A stretch of DNA of 64,000 nt from an uncultured Lachnospiraceae bacterium. GTDB taxonomy: Bacteria > Bacillota > Clostridia > Lachnospirales > Lachnospiraceae. Under the pieces are notes generated by a model, which did no database searches, was not told the DNA's origin, and saw only the letters and a list, made by a program, of their open reading frames with translations. Location: positions 1 to 64,000 of the forward strand of contig CAJTVQ010000013.1 of NCBI GenBank assembly GCA_910579935.1, given 5' to 3'. The translations under genes were made by a program, and so were the position numbers. Below are positions 61,805 through 64,000 of the stretch, in pieces; position 1 is the first letter of the stretch, and every line of letters begins with the position of its first letter.

Positions 61805-63112
61805 TTAGCAATAACTGTTGAACAGCATACCGCTGAATGCACTGGTAATATAGGGTGTCGCGTAATTTTTACCCGGATTCTTATAGGCGATGATCGTTTT
61901 ATTGACATAATCCATCGGATTCAGGGAAACCTGATCCATTTTACGAACCAAAGTGTTGGCAAAATTACGGATGGCGGAAAAGTCTTCTTTCGCATATTCG
62001 GAAAATGCCGCGTGCCTTAATTCACCCTTATCAATTTCAATGGTTCCGTTTTCCTGAAGATTCAGCCCGAGGATATCGAACTGGCTGTGATAGCGTGCGG
62101 TAATGCCCCGCATCTCTCCAAGGAGCCGGCGGCTGCCGGAAAAATCATCCGAATACTCTGCGGTATGGCGGATGAAAGAATTATATCCTTTCACTAAATC
62201 ACTGACGTTCTCGGTCAGCGACTCCACATCCGTTTTCAGTCCGATCGTAGCGGTATCGCCCTTTGAAGAACTGAGTCCCTTTAATGTAACATCAAACAGA
62301 TTATCAATGGAAAAACTGTTTGACTGGGAAGTGAGCTGTTTGCCGTTCAGTAAAAATTCCGCGTTAGCAGCCGGACGGGTCATCTGGTCCAGGCCGAAAT
62401 AGGAAACCGAGCCTTCCCTCTTGCTTGTAAAATCATCGGATACGAGGAAAATGGAAGAATGCCCGTCTTTCAGCCCTTCTGACACGGAACGCAGGCGCAG
62501 GGCAGAATTGCCGTTACCGTCTTCCAGCACATCGGCATTTAAGCCAATATCTGCATTGCTGATCAGCTTCGCCAGACGGTTCTGAACGGAACGGTTGGTT
62601 TCTCCTTCTTTTATGCTGTACTGAAACTCATAGTTTAAGTCATTGATGTGTACATCAAAAGAGTACGTATCCGGCGGCAGGCTGACTTTTGTATTCGGAA
62701 GAAAAACGCCTGTATTTACCTGATTGGAAGCCAGTGCCCGAACTTCAAGCTCATAAGATGAAACTTCCATCTGTTCCGGATGTTCACCGGTGAAGGTTAC
62801 TGTTGCAATATCTTCATTACTGGAATAAGAAGCTTTTTTGTTTAAAATCTTCTCTTCGTCCAAGCCTCCTAAAGAGGCGATTACATTGCGGAGTTCTCTG
62901 GCATCTTCCTTTATCCCGACAGCAAAGCTTTTGGATTCGCTGCTGTTGTCCAGTTTATATAAAGGAGATTCTTTATTTATCTTAACAATGGTATTGTATA
63001 TGTTGCGGAGCTCGCTTTTCTTATGCGTATCATAACGGGAAGAACTCCGCGGAGCATACGTCGTCATATAATAATTGTATACATTGTTAAGTGCAATTGT
63101 GTTATATGCCAT
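61805..63112 (-). CDS. FliD-like flagellar filament cap protein
   Basis: The 435-residue protein has FliD-type N- and C-terminal domains: YELEVRALASNQVNTG is like the FliD_N pattern, and LKGLSSSKGDTATI ... LVKGYNSFI is like FliD_C. It is shorter than many FliD proteins (450-700) and starts MAYNTIALNNVYNYYMTT, unlike the usual opening, so it may be a divergent paralogue. FliD forms the cap under which flagellin polymerises. AAGGAGG precedes the ATG at 63112. A sigma-28-like -10 box and a hairpin are upstream. No other flagellar structural genes adjoin it. Confidence 0.8.
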   Translation of the reverse strand: MAYNTIALNNVYNYYMTTYAPRSSSRYDTHKKSELRNIYNTIVKINKESPLYKLDNSSESKSFAVGIKEDARELRNVIASLGGLDEEKILNKKASYSSNEDIATVTFTGEHPEQMEVSSYELEVRALASNQVNTGVFLPNTKVSLPPDTYSFDVHINDLNYEFQYSIKEGETNRSVQNRLAKLISNADIGLNADVLEDGNGNSALRLRSVSEGLKDGHSSIFLVSDDFTSKREGSVSYFGLDQMTRPAANAEFLLNGKQLTSQSNSFSIDNLFDVTLKGLSSSKGDTATIGLKTDVESLTENVSDLVKGYNSFIRHTAEYSDDFSGSRRLLGEMRGITARYHSQFDILGLNLQENGTIEIDKGELRHAAFSEYAKEDFSAIRNFANTLVRKMDQVSLNPMDYVNKTIIAYKNPGKNYATPYITSAFSGMLFNSYC

Positions 63113-63148
63113 GACACTCCCCTCCTTTCGTCCTTGAAATCATACTTT

Positions 63149-63168
63149 CGCGGGAATCTGTTCCCGCG
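63149..63168 (-). promoter_or_regulatory. Hairpin in the FliD-like gene leader
   Basis: CGCGGGAA pairs perfectly with TTCCCGCG around TCTG. On the minus strand it lies about 36 bases before the ATG and could affect mRNA stability or ribosome access. Confidence 0.5.
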
Positions 63169-63249
63169 CAGGTTCATTTGATCATAAATCAGATTTTAAT
63201 TAAACCTCGTATCAGGGTGCAATATAGTTTTGTTTACATTATATCATAT

Positions 63250-63257
63250 TTATCGGC
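63250..63257 (-). promoter_or_regulatory. Sigma-28-like -10 box upstream of the FliD-like gene
   Basis: Read on the minus strand the bases are GCCGATAA, the consensus -10 of flagellar sigma-28 (FliA/SigD). A good -35 TAAA is not present at 14-16 bases, where only TATA is found, so the site is tentative. Distance to the gene start is about 140 bases. Confidence 0.45.
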
Positions 63258-63336
63258 CGGAAAAAAGGAAAAATATAGAGGAGAGCGTAAAAATTTTGGT
63301 CCAGTAACATCGCAATATAAAAATAAGCAAAACCAG

Positions 63337-63365
63337 TTGACGTTTTCTTCCGTTTATGTTATAGT
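63337..63365 (+). promoter_or_regulatory. Sigma-A promoter of the rpmG-secE-nusG operon
   Basis: TTGACG (63337-63342) and TATAGT (63360-63365) are 17 bases apart, followed by a T-run and the rpmG ribosome site TGGAGG about 50 bases on. This is the strong vegetative promoter expected for this operon. Confidence 0.75.
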
Positions 63366-63424
63366 AATCAAACAAGATTAGTCACAGGTCTTTTTTTTAT
63401 GCTCAAAAATTGGAGGAAAAATAT

Positions 63425-63574
63425 ATGCGTACGAAAATCACATTGGCATGTACAGAATGTAAACAGCGTAATTATAACACGACAAAGGATAAGAAGACAC
63501 ATCCCGACCGGATGGAGATCAAGAAATACTGCAGGTTCTGCAGAACCCATACTTTGCACAAGGAAACGAAGTAA
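63425..63574 (+). CDS. rpmG: Ribosomal protein bL33
   Basis: The 49-residue protein has the L33 pattern MRTKITLACTECKQRNYNTT, then KKYCRFCRTHTLHKETK at its end. The two CxxC pairs bind zinc, so it is the zinc-containing form. TGGAGG precedes the ATG. It begins the rpmG-secE-nusG order usual in Firmicutes. An overlapping frame from 63399 to 63593 is not real. Confidence 0.97.
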   Translation: MRTKITLACTECKQRNYNTTKDKKTHPDRMEIKKYCRFCRTHTLHKETK

Positions 63575-63605
63575 GGACAGTCTGTATTTTTGAAAGGAGT
63601 ACAAT

Positions 63606-63815
63606 ATGGGAGATTCCACAAAGACAGATAAGGCGCCGAAGCCGAACTTTTTTCAGGGTGTAAAGACCGAATTCAAGAAAATTGCATGGCCGGGCAGGGA
63701 AGCAGTCCTGAAACAGTCCGTTGCGGTTGTCTGCATCTCGGTGGTGGCAGGTGCGATTATTGCGGTACTCGACTTTTTGTTCCAGTATGGCATTGATTTC
63801 TTGACGACGTTATAG
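63606..63815 (+). CDS. secE: Preprotein translocase subunit SecE
   Basis: The 69-residue protein has the conserved FFQGVKTEFKKIAWPGREA before its single membrane helix (about residues 37-60), the typical short Gram-positive SecE. It stabilises SecY in the export channel. AAAGGAG lies before the ATG. It is between rpmG and nusG as expected. Confidence 0.96.
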   Translation: MGDSTKTDKAPKPNFFQGVKTEFKKIAWPGREAVLKQSVAVVCISVVAGAIIAVLDFLFQYGIDFLTTL

Positions 63816-63830
63816 AGTGAGGGTGAATAG

Positions 63831-64000
63831 ATGGCAGAGGCAAACTGGTATGTAGTGCATACTTATTCCGGATATGAAAATAAAGTCAAGGCCAATATTG
63901 AAAAAACCATCGAAAACAGGCATCTGGAGGAAGAGATTCTGGAAGTCAGGGTTCCCATGCAGGAAGTGGTGGAGATGAAGAACGGCGCACGGAAGAACGT
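63831..64000 (+). CDS. nusG: Transcription antitermination factor NusG, cut by the window edge
   Basis: The first 56 residues are visible: ANWYVVHTYSGYENKVKANI is the NusG N-terminal domain, followed by EEILEVRVPMQEVVEMKNG. NusG binds RNA polymerase and links it to the ribosome or Rho. It starts 15 bases after secE behind GAGGG. The rest lies beyond the window. Confidence 0.95.
   Translation, partial: MAEANWYVVHTYSGYENKVKANIEKTIENRHLEEEILEVRVPMQEVVEMKNGARKN

Overview
The window looks like chromosome from a motile, flagellated Gram-positive anaerobe of the Clostridia, most likely a Lachnospiraceae. The signs are Clostridia-style flagellins with one copy carrying a protease domain (flagellinolysin type), a FliD-like cap protein, strong AGGAGG ribosome sites, a methylmalonyl/propionyl-CoA carboxyltransferase, and the start of the rpmG-secE-nusG block at the right edge. 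I found no rRNA, tRNA, CRISPR array, prophage or intact insertion sequence.

Region 1 (about 0.2-20.2 kb, AT-rich, all on +) is a sugar-building and sugar-modifying cassette ending just upstream of a flagellin gene. It starts with a frameshifted acetyltransferase, followed by a HAD-type protein, a radical SAM protein, two FkbM methyltransferases (one frameshifted at a run of eight G), two matching three-part proteins of unknown function, a nucleotidyltransferase and a C-methyltransferase-like protein. Eight of these nine reading units carry the same small Rossmann-like module, fused at either end to different catalytic domains. The second half is a CDP-hexose pathway: cupin, a degenerate and an intact glucose-1-phosphate cytidylyltransferase (rfbF), rfbH, rfbG, a PLP aminotransferase and a probable N-methyltransferase. 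Together they could build a CDP-linked, N-methylated 4-amino-3,4,6-trideoxyhexose; its use on flagellin is inferred from position.

Region 2 (20.2-32.3 kb) holds a cysteine-containing flagellin with a structured leader, an AAA-ATPase/nuclease protein, a CgeB-like and a TPR-containing glycosyltransferase on -, a GT2 enzyme, a macrodomain-membrane fusion, a flagellinolysin (flagellin with an HExxH protease domain) and a zinc-ribbon protein. The filament may therefore be both glycan-decorated and proteolytic.

Region 3 (32.3-57.8 kb, visibly richer in GC) is a cell-envelope polysaccharide region: a double WecG/TagA transferase, epimerase, GT2 enzymes, GtrA, an FAD protein, many large membrane proteins, two MBOAT acyltransferases with SGNH partners and an acyl carrier protein, a SPASM radical SAM protein and SGNH lipoproteins. 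Large palindromic MITE-like repeats lie at 29.5, 54.3-55.1 and 59.9 kb.

Region 4 (58.2-64 kb) has an XRE-type regulator followed by UDP-galactopyranose mutase, a carboxyltransferase, a bidirectional terminator, the FliD-like gene on - with a sigma-28-like -10 box, and rpmG-secE-nusG (nusG cut by the window edge). Functions are assigned from motifs and family knowledge only; no database search was possible.
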